Assembly: GCA_947501445.1 (NCBI GenBank)
Contig: CANMVS010000009.1
Coordinates: forward strand, 214,051-278,050
Direction of reading: 5' to 3'
Origin: an uncultured Rhizobiaceae group bacterium
Lineage (GTDB): Bacteria > Pseudomonadota > Alphaproteobacteria > Rhizobiales > Rhizobiaceae
DNA length: 64,000 bases
A model generated the notes under the pieces. The model was not told where the DNA came from. It made no database searches and saw only the letters and a list, made by a program, of their open reading frames with translations. Both the position numbers and the translations under genes were made by a program. Positions 37,635-48,360 of the stretch are shown one piece after another (position 1 is the first letter of the stretch; the number at the start of each line of letters is the position of its first letter).

Positions 37635-40169
37635 CTATATCGTCTGTGTATCATCGACAAAGTCGGCAAACCTGTGGACATCATTTCCGATTTGAATGTT
37701 TTCAAAATTGCTGACCAGCAGATCGGTTCCGTTTGCGCCAGTTATCTGTGTAATTCCTGTCGTGCCATCATGATCTACCGCGTAGTCACCGATAACACCT
37801 TCAAGTGCCAGAAGGTCCGTGTCTTCGATACCACCATCGATGCGACCGGTGCCATTTTGCACATCAATCACATCATCACCGCCACCGCCAAAAATGAAAA
37901 CATCCTCAATGCCCTGTGTGGATGCATTGACAATGAGTGTGTCATCGCCTGCTCCAAGGTCAATGGTTGCCTGTTTCACACCAACGCCAGTTGCACTGCC
38001 GGTGCCGGTCGCGCTTGCATTGGCTGAAAAGGTAATTGTGTCATCGCCATCACCGGCGTCCAGCCTATAGACATCAATCACATCACGATCGCTGAACCTT
38101 TCAAAATCGCCCATGGCAACCGCATCGGCATCACCACTTCCGGTCGTTGTGGCACTGGCACTGACACTTACGGTGTCATTGCCCTGCCCCAGAGCCCAGG
38201 TAAATGTTTCACTCTGAGTTGGGAAACTGTAAAACCCGGTCACCCCAACCGCCGAGGCATCTCCGTCACCACTTGCGTTGGCGCTGGTATCGATGGCAAA
38301 TATGTCGTGATCGTCGCCTGAAGTCATGTCATCGCGGTGCCGTATACCGCTTGCCGCCGCATCATCGCCAGCGGCGTCTGCACTCACACTCAATGAAAAT
38401 GCATTCTCTCCACCGCCAAAATCAAGACCGTCTCTGTTGCTGATTCCTTGTGCAGTTGCCTCGGCAGAATCAAGACCAATGGCACTGACATCGATGACAA
38501 CTGTGTCGTTGCCGGAACCGGAGCCAAATGCGTCCTCAATGCCAATGGCCAGTGCGAAGATGCCAGCACCACTATCCTGAGCCAAAACATCCACTGTCAC
38601 AACATTTGTACCGTCACCGACAAAAATAGCCTCGGCGCCCATCGCATTGGAAGTATTACTACTAAACCCCGGAGGCAGAGACGTATTGTCTGACTGGCCG
38701 CCGACGGCACTGGCTGTCAGCGTAACAATGTCGTTGCCGGAACCGGTGCTGACAACGCCTGCCGCTTGCGCATCGGCGCGCGTACCGGCAGTGGCTGTCA
38801 CCGTTGATTCCAGGCGATTTGCACCATCGCCCAATTGCGCCGTAACGCCCTGTGCTTTTGCTGATTCATTGGCGCCAGCAGAGGCCGTTATTGTCGCTTC
38901 AATGCGATCATTGCCATCGCCGAGGGAGAGGTTACCGCCGCTTCCGGAGGAAGCGTTGCCACCGGCGTCTGCGCTTGCGCCACGGTCTTTGCCATTAACG
39001 CTACCACCTGAAATCGCAGTGCTGTCGATATAGACACGATCATTGCCATTGCCACCTACCACGTCAACGACACCATAGGCTGTTGCCCGGTATTGGCCGG
39101 TATTTTGTGTCGGAACTGCCCCCTCATTTGCGCCAACCTCAGCCGTGCTGGTCGCGCGCAGGAGGTCGTTTCCATCACCCAAATTAAGTGTATGCATTGC
39201 ATAAGCTAACATTGCGGCGGCGGTTGCTGTGCTGTTGAGTTGATTGCCAGTGGACGTTGCATGGGCCTTTGCCTTCACGACATCTCTCTGGGAGCCGGTC
39301 GCCGCAACAGCAGCCGTTGCTCCGAAGTACTGAGGCCCCAATTGAATGCCGGTGGCTTCAACACGGCCCGCACCGGTTGCGTTGCCTTCACCCACAACTT
39401 TGTCTTTGCCATCTCCGGTATCAAAAAGAGCCTCAATGCCTGTTGCACTGACGTCCTCTTCACTGTCAGCCGCAACGGCAGTGGCTTTACCAATGAGCCT
39501 GTCATTGCCAGTGCCAGTATCCAGTACAGAGGGTTTTATGAAAGTCTCCGAGTTTACGACCTGGTATTCACCGAATCTAAGTCTTTCTGTATCAACCACA
39601 TAAGCCAATGTTCCTGCCTGAAGACCCGTTGCATTGACAGTGCTCCCCTCACCCGCATTGACCGTGGCATATCCGCGTAAATAGTCGGCTCCGTCACCGA
39701 AAGAATATGTGCTTTGTGTTGGTTGCGGATCTTCGTATACGACATTTCCCAGACGATCAGTTCTGATCACGTAGGTATCCAGACCGGCTGGAAGGCCAAA
39801 TTGATCAACGTCATGGTCGGATGCCACGCCAAAACGGGCACCGACCGCATCGATCACAGCATCCACGCTTAACACCGCATTGCTGGCGGTATTGACTTTA
39901 ACATTGCCGGTTATGTGTTCCATGCCACCGGAACCGGTGATACCGCCAACAGAATCAAATCCAGCCAGTTGCGCGGTAACGCCATCTGCAACAGTTGCAG
40001 GAAACAATTTGCCGCAGAACTTATTGAGGTCACCAACCAAAGTAAGATCTGCAGAGTTTATCAATGCCTGCAAATCATAGGGTGCGCTGACATCATCCAA
40101 TGTTGGCCGCTCGGTTCTTGTTACCCTGTTTTCCAGATTCGATAGATCCAAATCTTGCAAGTCAATCAT
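37635..40169 (-). CDS. Large RTX-like repeat protein, probably secreted by a type I system
   Basis: About 844 residues, acidic, with one cysteine. After a unique N-terminal region (to about residue 150) there are roughly a dozen diverged repeats of about 45-55 residues, each with a glycine/aspartate turn like LGDGNDR or GSGNDTV, a beta strand, an ASA.A.G segment and an A.A.GV end. The C-terminal quarter has canonical GAGDDTL and GGGGDDVIDV calcium-binding nonapeptides and a hydrophobic, acidic tail. There is no N-terminal signal peptide, fitting type I secretion, but no transporter genes are nearby. The ATG at 40169 follows a GAGG site. The function is unknown; an adhesin or surface protein is possible. 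Confidence 0.75.
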   Translation of the reverse strand: MIDLQDLDLSNLENRVTRTERPTLDDVSAPYDLQALINSADLTLVGDLNKFCGKLFPATVADGVTAQLAGFDSVGGITGSGGMEHITGNVKVNTASNAVLSVDAVIDAVGARFGVASDHDVDQFGLPAGLDTYVIRTDRLGNVVYEDPQPTQSTYSFGDGADYLRGYATVNAGEGSTVNATGLQAGTLAYVVDTERLRFGEYQVVNSETFIKPSVLDTGTGNDRLIGKATAVAADSEEDVSATGIEALFDTGDGKDKVVGEGNATGAGRVEATGIQLGPQYFGATAAVAATGSQRDVVKAKAHATSTGNQLNSTATAAAMLAYAMHTLNLGDGNDLLRATSTAEVGANEGAVPTQNTGQYRATAYGVVDVVGGNGNDRVYIDSTAISGGSVNGKDRGASADAGGNASSGSGGNLSLGDGNDRIEATITASAGANESAKAQGVTAQLGDGANRLESTVTATAGTRADAQAAGVVSTGSGNDIVTLTASAVGGQSDNTSLPPGFSSNTSNAMGAEAIFVGDGTNVVTVDVLAQDSGAGIFALAIGIEDAFGSGSGNDTVVIDVSAIGLDSAEATAQGISNRDGLDFGGGENAFSLSVSADAAGDDAAASGIRHRDDMTSGDDHDIFAIDTSANASGDGDASAVGVTGFYSFPTQSETFTWALGQGNDTVSVSASATTTGSGDADAVAMGDFERFSDRDVIDVYRLDAGDGDDTITFSANASATGTGSATGVGVKQATIDLGAGDDTLIVNASTQGIEDVFIFGGGGDDVIDVQNGTGRIDGGIEDTDLLALEGVIGDYAVDHDGTTGITQITGANGTDLLVSNFENIQIGNDVHRFADFVDDTQTI

Positions 40170-40574
40170 CGCTGTCACCACCTCAATAAGAGCAAAACAA
40201 TTACATTACTATATTCATTTATTAACAGAAAATCTACTTTAATATCTATTTTGTACTTACTTTTATTTGTGGACTTGTATTTTCATATGTTTTTCATCCG
40301 CTTATGGACAGTGGATCTTATTATTTACTGGATATTTTTTGTATTTCTTTTCTATTTTCAATACAAAATCACTTTATACACACTGAAAATTCCGCCCGTT
40401 AAAGGCACGTTGAACCTCAAATCCCGAGTGAAAAAATTGAAACAGTGTTGAAATTCCAATGATGGCAAAGACACAATACCCAGGCAGATCATCCATTCCG
40501 CGAGGGGTGATATTGAGTATATCATTCGACAAAATCATGTGATCACGTTAGTTTCACCCAACACGGGGGGCGTA
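40170..40574. other. Very AT-rich 405-nt divergent region
   Basis: The stretch from about 40190 to 40400 is far more AT-rich than its neighbours. A hydrophobic open frame (40155-40451) exists on the plus strand but overlaps the RTX-like gene start, has no ribosome site and reflects base composition. Divergent promoters for the RTX-like gene and the acyltransferase must be here; I could not place them. Confidence 0.5.
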
Positions 40575-42008
40575 ATGTCAGGGACAATAGAACTGCCGAT
40601 CTGGCTGGTAACTCTGGCAGGCCTTCTTGCTTTGATCGCACTGATTGATCGATTTTTGACACCCGCGATACGCTGGTATTTCCATCGCCGGGTCAATCGA
40701 GCCATTCTGGAACTCAATACCCGGCTCAAACTGAAAATCAGACCCTTTGATCTGACCAAAAGGGGAATACTGATTGACCGGTTAAGCCATGACGGTGATG
40801 TGATGCGTGCTGCCGAAGCCTATGCACTGGAGCATAACATGCCGGTTGGCGTGGCTATGGATCACGCCGCCCGCTATGCAAGAGAAATTGTCCCGGCATT
40901 TAATGCCTATGCCTATTTTCGCATTGGTACGCGTCTGGCCCGCTGGTTGGCTGTCTCGCTTTACCGCGTGCGGCTTGGATATTCCGACGCTGACGCTCTG
41001 GCCGACGTCAAAGCGAATTCAGCGGTGATCTTTGTCATGAACCACCGTTCAAACATGGATTATGTGCTCGTCACCTATCTTGCTTCGGCATCCACCGCGC
41101 TATCCTATGCCGTTGGGGAATGGGCCAGATTGCCTGTTTTGCAAACACTCATTCGTTCAATGGGCGCCTATTTCATCCGGCGCGATGCACGCAATACGCT
41201 CTACCGGCGTGTTCTGGCCAGCTACGTCCGCATGGCCACAGAAGCAGGTGTAACACAGGCCATATTCCCCGAAGGCGGCTTGTCCCGTGACGGTAAACTA
41301 CGCCCCGTTCGATTGGGTTTGATTTCCTATATTCTGTCTGCCCATGCCCATGTGGATCAGGACACGGTATTTATTCCGGTGGGGGTAAACTACGATCGCG
41401 TTCTGGAAGACCGGTCTCTGGTTGGCGAAGCCCGGCGTGTAACTCAGCCACAATCTACCAGCCAGAAGACAACAAAAACACTGGCATTCCTATGGAAAAA
41501 TCTGAGGTTACGTTTGGCCGGACGCTGGCATCGATTTGGCTATGCAAGCGTATCCTTCGGCAAACCTGTTTCACTGCAGGCCTTTTTGATCAACAACGAA
41601 GTTTCCGACTGGGAGTCATTGAACGATGAACAACGTACCGCTTTGACACAGAAACTTGGAAACCGGTTGATGGATACCGTCGGTCGGCTTGTACCGGCAT
41701 TGCCCGTTTCCCTGGTTGCGTCCATATTTGCCGATGCAGGTACCGGGGAACTTGATCTGCTGACACTGAAAGCCCGGGTGAATGAACGTATTGACCAACT
41801 GGTCTGCTCAGGCGCTCATATTCACATCCCACGCTCAGATCGCGATTATGAAGTGACAGTTGGACTGCGGATGCTGACACTGCGTCACATCATAAGGGAA
41901 AGCGACGATGGCATGCTCTCGATTGCACCTGGTGAGGAACCGCTGATTGAGTATTACGCAAACTCCATCAGCCACCTGTTGCAGATTGCAAATGAGCACG
42001 ATTCATAG
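40575..42008 (+). CDS. plsB: Glycerol-3-phosphate acyltransferase (short PlsB type)
   Basis: About 477 residues. PlsB acylates the sn-1 position of glycerol-3-phosphate in the inner membrane. The four acyltransferase blocks are seen: MNHRSNMDY (HxxxxD), GAYFIRRDARN (PlsB's GAFFIRR), FPEGGLSRDGKL and FIPVGVNYDRVLE. An N-terminal membrane segment precedes them. It is much shorter than the roughly 800-residue E. coli enzyme, as in other alphaproteobacteria. The ATG at 40575 has GGGGGG upstream. Confidence 0.85.
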   Translation: MSGTIELPIWLVTLAGLLALIALIDRFLTPAIRWYFHRRVNRAILELNTRLKLKIRPFDLTKRGILIDRLSHDGDVMRAAEAYALEHNMPVGVAMDHAARYAREIVPAFNAYAYFRIGTRLARWLAVSLYRVRLGYSDADALADVKANSAVIFVMNHRSNMDYVLVTYLASASTALSYAVGEWARLPVLQTLIRSMGAYFIRRDARNTLYRRVLASYVRMATEAGVTQAIFPEGGLSRDGKLRPVRLGLISYILSAHAHVDQDTVFIPVGVNYDRVLEDRSLVGEARRVTQPQSTSQKTTKTLAFLWKNLRLRLAGRWHRFGYASVSFGKPVSLQAFLINNEVSDWESLNDEQRTALTQKLGNRLMDTVGRLVPALPVSLVASIFADAGTGELDLLTLKARVNERIDQLVCSGAHIHIPRSDRDYEVTVGLRMLTLRHIIRESDDGMLSIAPGEEPLIEYYANSISHLLQIANEHDS

Positions 42009-42070
42009 TTGGTTCACACCGGATTTAACTTCTGCAGCCGTAATTTGGCAAAGCAATAATCGGAGAATAA

Positions 42071-43384
42071 ATGGCAAATCATCCGCCGATACGCACCGGC
42101 GTTTTTTACGGTTGGATTGTGGTGGCAATTGCATTCATTACTCTGGGCATCGCTGTCAACATTCGCACAGCTTTCTCACTGCTTTACCCACCAATCCTTG
42201 ACGAATTTGGCTGGGATCGCGGGGTCACAGCTGCCATATTTTCGGTCGGCTTCGTCTCCTCCACAGCCTCTGTGCCGATTGTTGGCATGCTGATGGATCG
42301 TTTCGGACCACGATTTGTATTGCCGATGAGTGGCATTGCCGTGGCTGTCGGCTTTTCAACCGCAACGCTGGCGACAACTCCCCTGACCTTCTATCTGAGC
42401 CTTGGGTTGCTTGCCGTGGGCGGCTCAATGCCGATGACCTATATCGGTCATTCGATGTTTTTGCCCAATTGGTTCGTTCAGCGTCGTGGTCTGGCACTGG
42501 GAATTGCCTTTTCGGGCGTTGGCGTTCTGGCCATTTTTATATTTCCATTGCTCCAGAACCTCATTGTCAACGATGGCTGGCGTACTGCCTGTATTGTCAT
42601 GGCTATTGGCAGTGTCGTTCTGCTGGTACCGCTCAACATGATTTTGCAACGCGGTCATCCCGCCGACATTGGGCTAAAGCCCTATGGCGATGGACCATCA
42701 GACAAGGCTGCGCAGCGTTCGGGACCAATAATCATCGATCAGCAATGGGCTTCAACAGCATGGACACTGGGCCTTGCTGCCAGAACGACCCGTTTCTGGT
42801 GGCTGACGGCCGGTTTTTTTCTTGCACTTTATGCCTGGTACACGGTGCAGGTACATCAGACACGCTTTTTACTGGACATCGGCATAAGCCCTTCGGAGGC
42901 CGCACTGGCGCTCGCCCTGGTCGCGGTGGCGGGTGTTGTCGGCCAAATCAGTATCGGTCATTTTTCTGACAGTTTCGGTCGTGAATGGGGGTGGACAGTT
43001 GCGCTCTCAGGTTTCATGGTCTGCTATCTCGCCCTCATCGCACTACAGGACAATCCATCTCGCATTCTGGTTTACATCATGATCGGGGCGCAGGGGTTTC
43101 TTGGCTATGGACTGGCATCGCTGTTTGGTCCCATTCCAAATGAACTCTTCGCCGGAAAACGGTTCGCGACAATTTTCGGCTGCATAAGCGGCATGGCAAC
43201 CCTTGGCGCCGGATTTGGCCCCTGGTTCACCGGGTATCTGTATGACCGCAACGGCGACTACCATCTCGCGTTCTGGCTGATCATTCTCGCCTGCCCGCTC
43301 TCGATGTTCTGCATCTGGATGGCGGCACCGCGCAAGGTAAGGCAGATCAGCAGACAATCCGGTAAATCTCAGGTTTCACTCTAG
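42071..43384 (+). CDS. MFS transporter (monocarboxylate/oxalate-formate type)
   Basis: 437 residues with about 12 hydrophobic segments. The first loop signature [14 protein letters not shown] and the second-half equivalent [13 protein letters not shown] are MFS motif A copies. The arrangement, with a first helix [21 protein letters not shown], fits the OFA/monocarboxylate group. The substrate is not predictable. It starts 62 nt after plsB with GGAG upstream, and is the last gene before the core lexA region. Confidence 0.88.
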   Translation: MANHPPIRTGVFYGWIVVAIAFITLGIAVNIRTAFSLLYPPILDEFGWDRGVTAAIFSVGFVSSTASVPIVGMLMDRFGPRFVLPMSGIAVAVGFSTATLATTPLTFYLSLGLLAVGGSMPMTYIGHSMFLPNWFVQRRGLALGIAFSGVGVLAIFIFPLLQNLIVNDGWRTACIVMAIGSVVLLVPLNMILQRGHPADIGLKPYGDGPSDKAAQRSGPIIIDQQWASTAWTLGLAARTTRFWWLTAGFFLALYAWYTVQVHQTRFLLDIGISPSEAALALALVAVAGVVGQISIGHFSDSFGREWGWTVALSGFMVCYLALIALQDNPSRILVYIMIGAQGFLGYGLASLFGPIPNELFAGKRFATIFGCISGMATLGAGFGPWFTGYLYDRNGDYHLAFWLIILACPLSMFCIWMAAPRKVRQISRQSGKSQVSL

Positions 43385-43484
43385 CAACCTGCCATCTGCC
43401 AATAATCTCAACCGATGCACCGACGGGCAACCGCATCTGCCCGTTAACCGGATGTTCACCATCCGTCCTGAGAATACAGTTGCA

Positions 43485-43525
43485 GAACACAACTGGAACA
43501 TATAGTGTTTGTTCTGTATTTGTTT
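43485..43525 (-). promoter_or_regulatory. Tandem SOS boxes upstream of lexA
   Basis: GAAC-ACAACTG-GAAC at 43485-43499 is, on the other strand, a perfect GTTC-N7-GTTC alphaproteobacterial LexA box. A second, near-perfect box GTTC-TGTATTT-GTTT lies at 43511-43525 on the plus strand, 11 nt further toward lexA. Together they imply autorepression of lexA and induction by DNA damage. Confidence 0.85.
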
Positions 43526-43545
43526 CTCCGATTCGGGAGCGTTCG

Positions 43546-44265
43546 ATGCTAACGCGAAAACAACATGAACTTCTGCTCTTCATCCATGAACGTATGAAAG
43601 AAAGCGGAATCCCGCCTTCCTTCGACGAGATGAAGGATGCGCTTGATCTGGCGTCAAAATCAGGCATACACCGTTTGATTACAGCTTTGGAAGAGCGCGG
43701 ATTTATTCGCCGCCTGCCCAATCGTGCCAGAGCACTTGAAGTCATTCGGCTGCCAGAGACGATGGTGCCTAATTCGCCCCCACGGCGCGGGTTCTCTCCA
43801 AGCGTTATCCAGGGCAGCCTCGGCAAATCCGAGCCGGAACCGGTCGCTGAACGCTCCGCGGAATGGGAGTCGGGCGAAAGCGCCGTCAGTATTCCGGTGA
43901 TGGGACGCATTGCAGCCGGCGTGCCAATTGCCGCCATACAGAACAATACCCATAACATAAGCGTTCCACCTGAAATGCTGTCCGGTGGCGATCATTACGC
44001 ACTTGAGGTCAAGGGCGACTCAATGATCGAAGCGGGCATTTTTGATGGTGATACCGTGGTGATCAAAAACACCGCAACAGCCAACCCGGGCGAAATCATT
44101 GTTGCATTTGTCGATGATGAGGAAGCAACGCTCAAGCGGTTTCGTCGCAAGGGGGCATCCATTGCCCTGGAAGCGGCCAATCCTGCCTATGAAACCCGCA
44201 TATTCGGGCCCGATCAGGTAAAAATTCAGGGCAAGCTTGTCGGATTGATCAGACGTTATCACTAG
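43546..44265 (+). CDS. lexA: SOS repressor LexA
   Basis: 239 residues. The winged helix opens [20 protein letters not shown] and includes [18 protein letters not shown]; the self-cleavage site is the Ala-Gly of [10 protein letters not shown]; the catalytic Ser is in [10 protein letters not shown] and the Lys in EATLKRF. The start at 43546 gives the standard N-terminus. It is preceded by tandem SOS boxes and followed, after an intergenic repeat, by the convergent comEC. Confidence 0.97.
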   Translation: MLTRKQHELLLFIHERMKESGIPPSFDEMKDALDLASKSGIHRLITALEERGFIRRLPNRARALEVIRLPETMVPNSPPRRGFSPSVIQGSLGKSEPEPVAERSAEWESGESAVSIPVMGRIAAGVPIAAIQNNTHNISVPPEMLSGGDHYALEVKGDSMIEAGIFDGDTVVIKNTATANPGEIIVAFVDDEEATLKRFRRKGASIALEAANPAYETRIFGPDQVKIQGKLVGLIRRYH

Positions 44266-44362
44266 AGCGTTTCACTTTTTGTCAGAAACGGGACAGTGGC
44301 GTCAGCCTTTGATTTTGTTGAAGCATTCAGGTTTTGCCGATTCAGTCGAAACCTGAGTTGTC
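44264..44362 (+). repeat. Structured intergenic repeat, copy 1 (after lexA)
   Basis: About 99 nt starting at the lexA stop: a conserved 5' part (TTTCAC-N3-TTTGTCAGAAACGGGACAG), a middle GCCTTTGATTTTGTTGA, and a 3' hairpin in which TCAGGTTT (44327-44334) pairs perfectly with AAACCTGA (44349-44356). It shares this order with copies at 52402 and 62121. It lies between convergent lexA and comEC. Confidence 0.85.
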
Positions 44363-44376
44363 CTTGGTAAATCAGC

Positions 44377-46758
44377 TCATTCAACTTGTCTGGAGGCCCA
44401 GACAGGTATCTTTATGACATGTTTTTGTTGCCGCCAATCGTAGGTACGATGCCTGGTCCATGGTCGGTCAGTCTGTCCGATAGACGATTTGATCAGCAAC
44501 GTAGCGCTGTCTTTATCATCGTGGATTTCCAGAGAACCGGATTGCCTGAGCATTGTACCGGTGATCAATGTCGCGCCGGAAAAACACCGGTCCATAACAA
44601 TCCTGCGGCTGGTGATCACCAGATCAGCCTCGTCACAGGCCGGTCCCAGATAAATCAGGTCTTCCACAACAACGACACGCAAATGGGATGATGTCTGCAA
44701 TGCACAATAGGCCTTTGAACGGCAAATGAACTGCCCCTTTGGCATAGGACCGGTCAACAGGTCTCTCAGTTCCTGGTAGGGACCTTGTGGATCAGCATCA
44801 GCTTTGATCTTCTGCGGTTTTAACAGAGCTTCGCGCTGAAATGCGCTTTGCCATTGCTGAAAGACAAATTTGGAAGGCCGGGCTCGATGGGTCGCTATCG
44901 AATTCTCATTCATTGCTGCCACCAACCGACCATTTTCAGCCACCAGAACGTCAGGTGTGCGGGTCGTTTTGCCCCACTGGTTGTATGCCATACCTGCTGC
45001 GATGACGATGATACCCAGCAATCGCAAACGGGTTCGCATCAAAACCAGGATCAGAAACCCGCTGACCAGCAGAGCAAAAGAGACAGCGGATATGCGGCCG
45101 ACCGTCACCACACCGCCGAGACCTTGCACATAATAGGCAATATCAATGACAAGGTTCAGCCCTGACCCCATAAGCATCAACGGCCAGTGTTCGAGGCCCA
45201 GTGGCATGACAAGTAAGGCAATCAGCCCACTGGGCATGACAATGAACGTGATGATCGGCATCGCCAGCAAATTGGCAATCAGGCCGTAGGACGCGACTTT
45301 GTGAAAATGATAGGATGAAAAGGGTGCGGTAGCCAGTCCTGCCACAAGCGAGGTTACAGCCAACCCGATGAAGAATAGCAGAATTATCCTCGTCAGGCCG
45401 CCAAAAACAGAAGGATGATCCCTGCCCGCTGTGATTTTGTCATTATTCCACAATGCATAGCTGGCGATAAGCGCGGCTGTCGCGGCAAAGGACATCTGAA
45501 ACCCCGGCCCCAGAACCGCCGATGGCGAAAGCAGAATAATGGCGATTGCAGCCAGGGCGACATTGCGCATTGTCAACGCGGGGCGATCCAGCAGAACAGC
45601 AACCAGCACAATTGCCAACATGATCCATGCCCGCTGCGTTGATATGCTGGCCCCGGAGATCATCAGATAAAGTGTGGCGACCAGCAGTGCGGCGAAGGCA
45701 GCATATTTTTTGACCGGCATGGATTGAATAACGGACGGAAACAGACTGCATCCAAACCGAACAAGAAAAAACAATGTCCCGGCAACCAGGGCCATGTGCA
45801 GGCCGGATATGGCCAGGACATGTGCAAGTCCACTGGCTCTTAATGCATCGACCGTTTCGGGATGAAGACCACGACGGTCCGCAACCGTCAAGGCCCGGGC
45901 AAACCCTGCAGTATCACCGTCAAGGACGGCATTGATACGCTGTGCGATACCTTCACGCACGCGTGCAAGCGTCAATGTAAAACCCCGCATTATCGTAGGC
46001 TGGACAGAAGTGCTGGCCTGCGCGTCGACTACGGTTTTTGGGGCCCCCATAAAGAACCCATAGGCCCCAATACCATTAAAATAGGCATTAAAGGCAAAAT
46101 CATAGCTGCCGGGTAAAGCTGCGCCCGATGGCGGTTGCAATCGGGCAAGCCCGCCAATCAAATCGCCAATGGCAATGGGTGTGTGTTTGTTTCGGGCGAT
46201 TAACCGAATACGTTCCGGCGGTCGATTGATTTGGGGATCAGTGGTGTCCTGCAGATCAATCAGGTAGCGCCTGTGCCCCTTGAAATCGAGGTCCCGTGCA
46301 ACGACAATACCTTGAATTCGCGTTGTAATTTCACTGTCGAGCAGCGTGGTATCTTTGCGCCATGTCTCGACCTGTGCCGCGAGCATCGCCATCACAAACC
46401 CGGCTGCCAACAAAAAGACAAACTGCAACACCCTGATCCTGCGCGACAGGAACCAGCCTGTACAAGCTGCAGCCAATGCAAGCGCCAGCGGAATGGCTGA
46501 CACATCCTTTTCAAGGCTGAACCAGGTAGCAGCACCAAGCGCCATCGAGAGCGGCAACCAGATTATGTTGGCACCAAATTGCGATTCCCGTTTCATCGCA
46601 TCGCAAAATTCATGCCACCAACGGTAGATCACCCAATGATCACCTGCTTTGCCATTGGTAGACGAGGAATTGGCGGTAGGCCGGGCGTGCCGCGTTGATG
46701 CGTCAGCAGCGATGTCTGTCGTGTCTGACTGCCTCTCATCTGCCTGCATTCTGCCCAT
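44377..46758 (-). CDS. comEC: ComEC/Rec2-family membrane channel protein
   Basis: 793 residues. An N-terminal DUF4131-like region with several membrane segments is followed by the Competence domain (AHVLAISGLHMALVAG, the family's LLAISGLH motif, and a long series of helices with STQRAWIM). The C-terminal part lacks a recognisable metallo-beta-lactamase domain with the HxHxDH motif, as is usual for short alphaproteobacterial ComEC. It is believed to move single-stranded DNA across the inner membrane. The start may be 46758 or 46749. It is divergent from gltX. Confidence 0.9.
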   Translation of the reverse strand: MGRMQADERQSDTTDIAADASTRHARPTANSSSTNGKAGDHWVIYRWWHEFCDAMKRESQFGANIIWLPLSMALGAATWFSLEKDVSAIPLALALAAACTGWFLSRRIRVLQFVFLLAAGFVMAMLAAQVETWRKDTTLLDSEITTRIQGIVVARDLDFKGHRRYLIDLQDTTDPQINRPPERIRLIARNKHTPIAIGDLIGGLARLQPPSGAALPGSYDFAFNAYFNGIGAYGFFMGAPKTVVDAQASTSVQPTIMRGFTLTLARVREGIAQRINAVLDGDTAGFARALTVADRRGLHPETVDALRASGLAHVLAISGLHMALVAGTLFFLVRFGCSLFPSVIQSMPVKKYAAFAALLVATLYLMISGASISTQRAWIMLAIVLVAVLLDRPALTMRNVALAAIAIILLSPSAVLGPGFQMSFAATAALIASYALWNNDKITAGRDHPSVFGGLTRIILLFFIGLAVTSLVAGLATAPFSSYHFHKVASYGLIANLLAMPIITFIVMPSGLIALLVMPLGLEHWPLMLMGSGLNLVIDIAYYVQGLGGVVTVGRISAVSFALLVSGFLILVLMRTRLRLLGIIVIAAGMAYNQWGKTTRTPDVLVAENGRLVAAMNENSIATHRARPSKFVFQQWQSAFQREALLKPQKIKADADPQGPYQELRDLLTGPMPKGQFICRSKAYCALQTSSHLRVVVVEDLIYLGPACDEADLVITSRRIVMDRCFSGATLITGTMLRQSGSLEIHDDKDSATLLIKSSIGQTDRPWTRHRTYDWRQQKHVIKIPVWASRQVE

Positions 46759-46938
46759 CTACCCCAAGAACCGTTCAGCGCCACGCAGTATGATCCTACA
46801 CGCCCTGATGAATGCCGCAATGTGCCCGCGCTCGAACCCGGCATAAGGCGCCGAGCTTGCACTGGGTCAATTCTGTGGTAAATGACCCCCGGCACACCGC
46901 CATCATCAAGCGCATATCAGACAGATTGAGGAAGCTCC

Positions 46939-48360
46939 ATGTCCGGAGACACAGTTACCCGTTTCGCCCCCTCACCCACCGGCTTCCTGCACATCGGTGG
47001 TGCCCGAACAGCCCTGTTCAACTGGCTCTACGCCAAGAACCGGGGTGGGAAAATGTTGTTGCGCATTGAAGACACAGACCGAAGCCGCAACTCGGAGGCT
47101 GCCGTTGAAGCTATTCTCGACGGACTTAAGTGGCTTGGTCTTGAATGGGATGGTGATGCCATTTCGCAATATGGACGCCTGACCCGTCATCAGGAAATTG
47201 CCCAGGAGCTGGTGAATAGAGGCGAAGCCTATTATTGCTATGCCAGCCCCGAAGAACTGACCACCATGCGTGAAGAAGCCAAGGCTGCCGGTAAACCGCC
47301 GCGCTATGATGGACGCTGGAGAGATCGCAGCGCCGACGAAGCCCCCGAAGGCCGATCACCGGCCATTCGTATCAAGGCACCGCGCGAGGGTGCAACGATC
47401 GTACACGATCTTGTTCAAGGGGATGTCTCTTTCCCCAACGCTGACCTCGACGATTTCATCATTTTACGTTCGGATGGCAACCCGACCTATATGCTGGCCG
47501 TTGTCGTTGACGATCATGACATGGGTGTAACAGACATTATTCGGGGCGATGATCATCTGACCAATGCAGCGCGTCAGACAATCATCTATCAGGCAATGGG
47601 CTGGCCGGTTCCCAAGATGGCACATATTCCGCTCATTCACGGTGCTGATGGTGCCAAACTCTCCAAACGCCATGGTGCGCTGGGTGCAGAAGCCTATCGG
47701 GCCATGGGCTATCTGCCCGAAGCGCTGTGCAACTACCTCGCACGCCTTGGCTGGAGCCACGGCGATGATGAGGTCATGTCCATTGACCAGATGATTGAAT
47801 GGTTTGATACACGCGACGTCAACAAGGGTGCATCCCGCTTCGACATAAAGAAACTCGAAGCGATCAATGGCCATCACATCCGCAATGCGGATGATGAGTA
47901 TCTGACCGATTCCATGCTCTCAATACTGGATGAAATGGAAGGTGGAGCCTATTTTACCGAGCGCATGCATCCATCAATCCGCGGCAAACTCGTTGCAGCA
48001 ATGCCAGGGCTCAAGGAGCGGGCCAAAACGCTTGTTGAGCTGGCAGATGGCGCGCGTTTTCTTTTTGCACAACGTCCGCTTGAAAACGAACCAAAAGCCG
48101 AAAAAATTCTGGCCGAAGGCGGTCGCGATGTCATTCGCACGTTATTGCCGGAACTGGAAAACCTTGAAAATTGGGGATTGGAGCCGGTCGAAACCCTGGT
48201 TCGTGCATTTGCCGATCGTGAGGAATTGAAACTCGGCAAGGTGGCACAGCCGCTGCGTGCCGCTCTGACCGGGCGCACGACATCACCCGGGGTATTTGAT
48301 GTTCTGGCGGTTCTTGGCAAAGAGGAAACGCTGGGTCGATTGCATGATCAGCTCAATTGA
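46939..48360 (+). CDS. gltX: Glutamyl-tRNA synthetase
   Basis: 473 residues; charges tRNA-Glu. The class I motifs are [16 protein letters not shown] (HIGH-type) and [10 protein letters not shown] (KMSKS-type); [10 protein letters not shown] is also diagnostic. GAGGAA lies upstream of the ATG. It is placed between divergent comEC and gltA, the rhizobial order. Confidence 0.98.
   Translation: MSGDTVTRFAPSPTGFLHIGGARTALFNWLYAKNRGGKMLLRIEDTDRSRNSEAAVEAILDGLKWLGLEWDGDAISQYGRLTRHQEIAQELVNRGEAYYCYASPEELTTMREEAKAAGKPPRYDGRWRDRSADEAPEGRSPAIRIKAPREGATIVHDLVQGDVSFPNADLDDFIILRSDGNPTYMLAVVVDDHDMGVTDIIRGDDHLTNAARQTIIYQAMGWPVPKMAHIPLIHGADGAKLSKRHGALGAEAYRAMGYLPEALCNYLARLGWSHGDDEVMSIDQMIEWFDTRDVNKGASRFDIKKLEAINGHHIRNADDEYLTDSMLSILDEMEGGAYFTERMHPSIRGKLVAAMPGLKERAKTLVELADGARFLFAQRPLENEPKAEKILAEGGRDVIRTLLPELENLENWGLEPVETLVRAFADREELKLGKVAQPLRAALTGRTTSPGVFDVLAVLGKEETLGRLHDQLN

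Noticed and set aside
40155..40451. Hydrophobic open frame of 98 residues on the plus strand
   Set aside because: It overlaps the RTX-like gene start, has no ribosome site, and its hydrophobic composition follows from the very AT-rich DNA.
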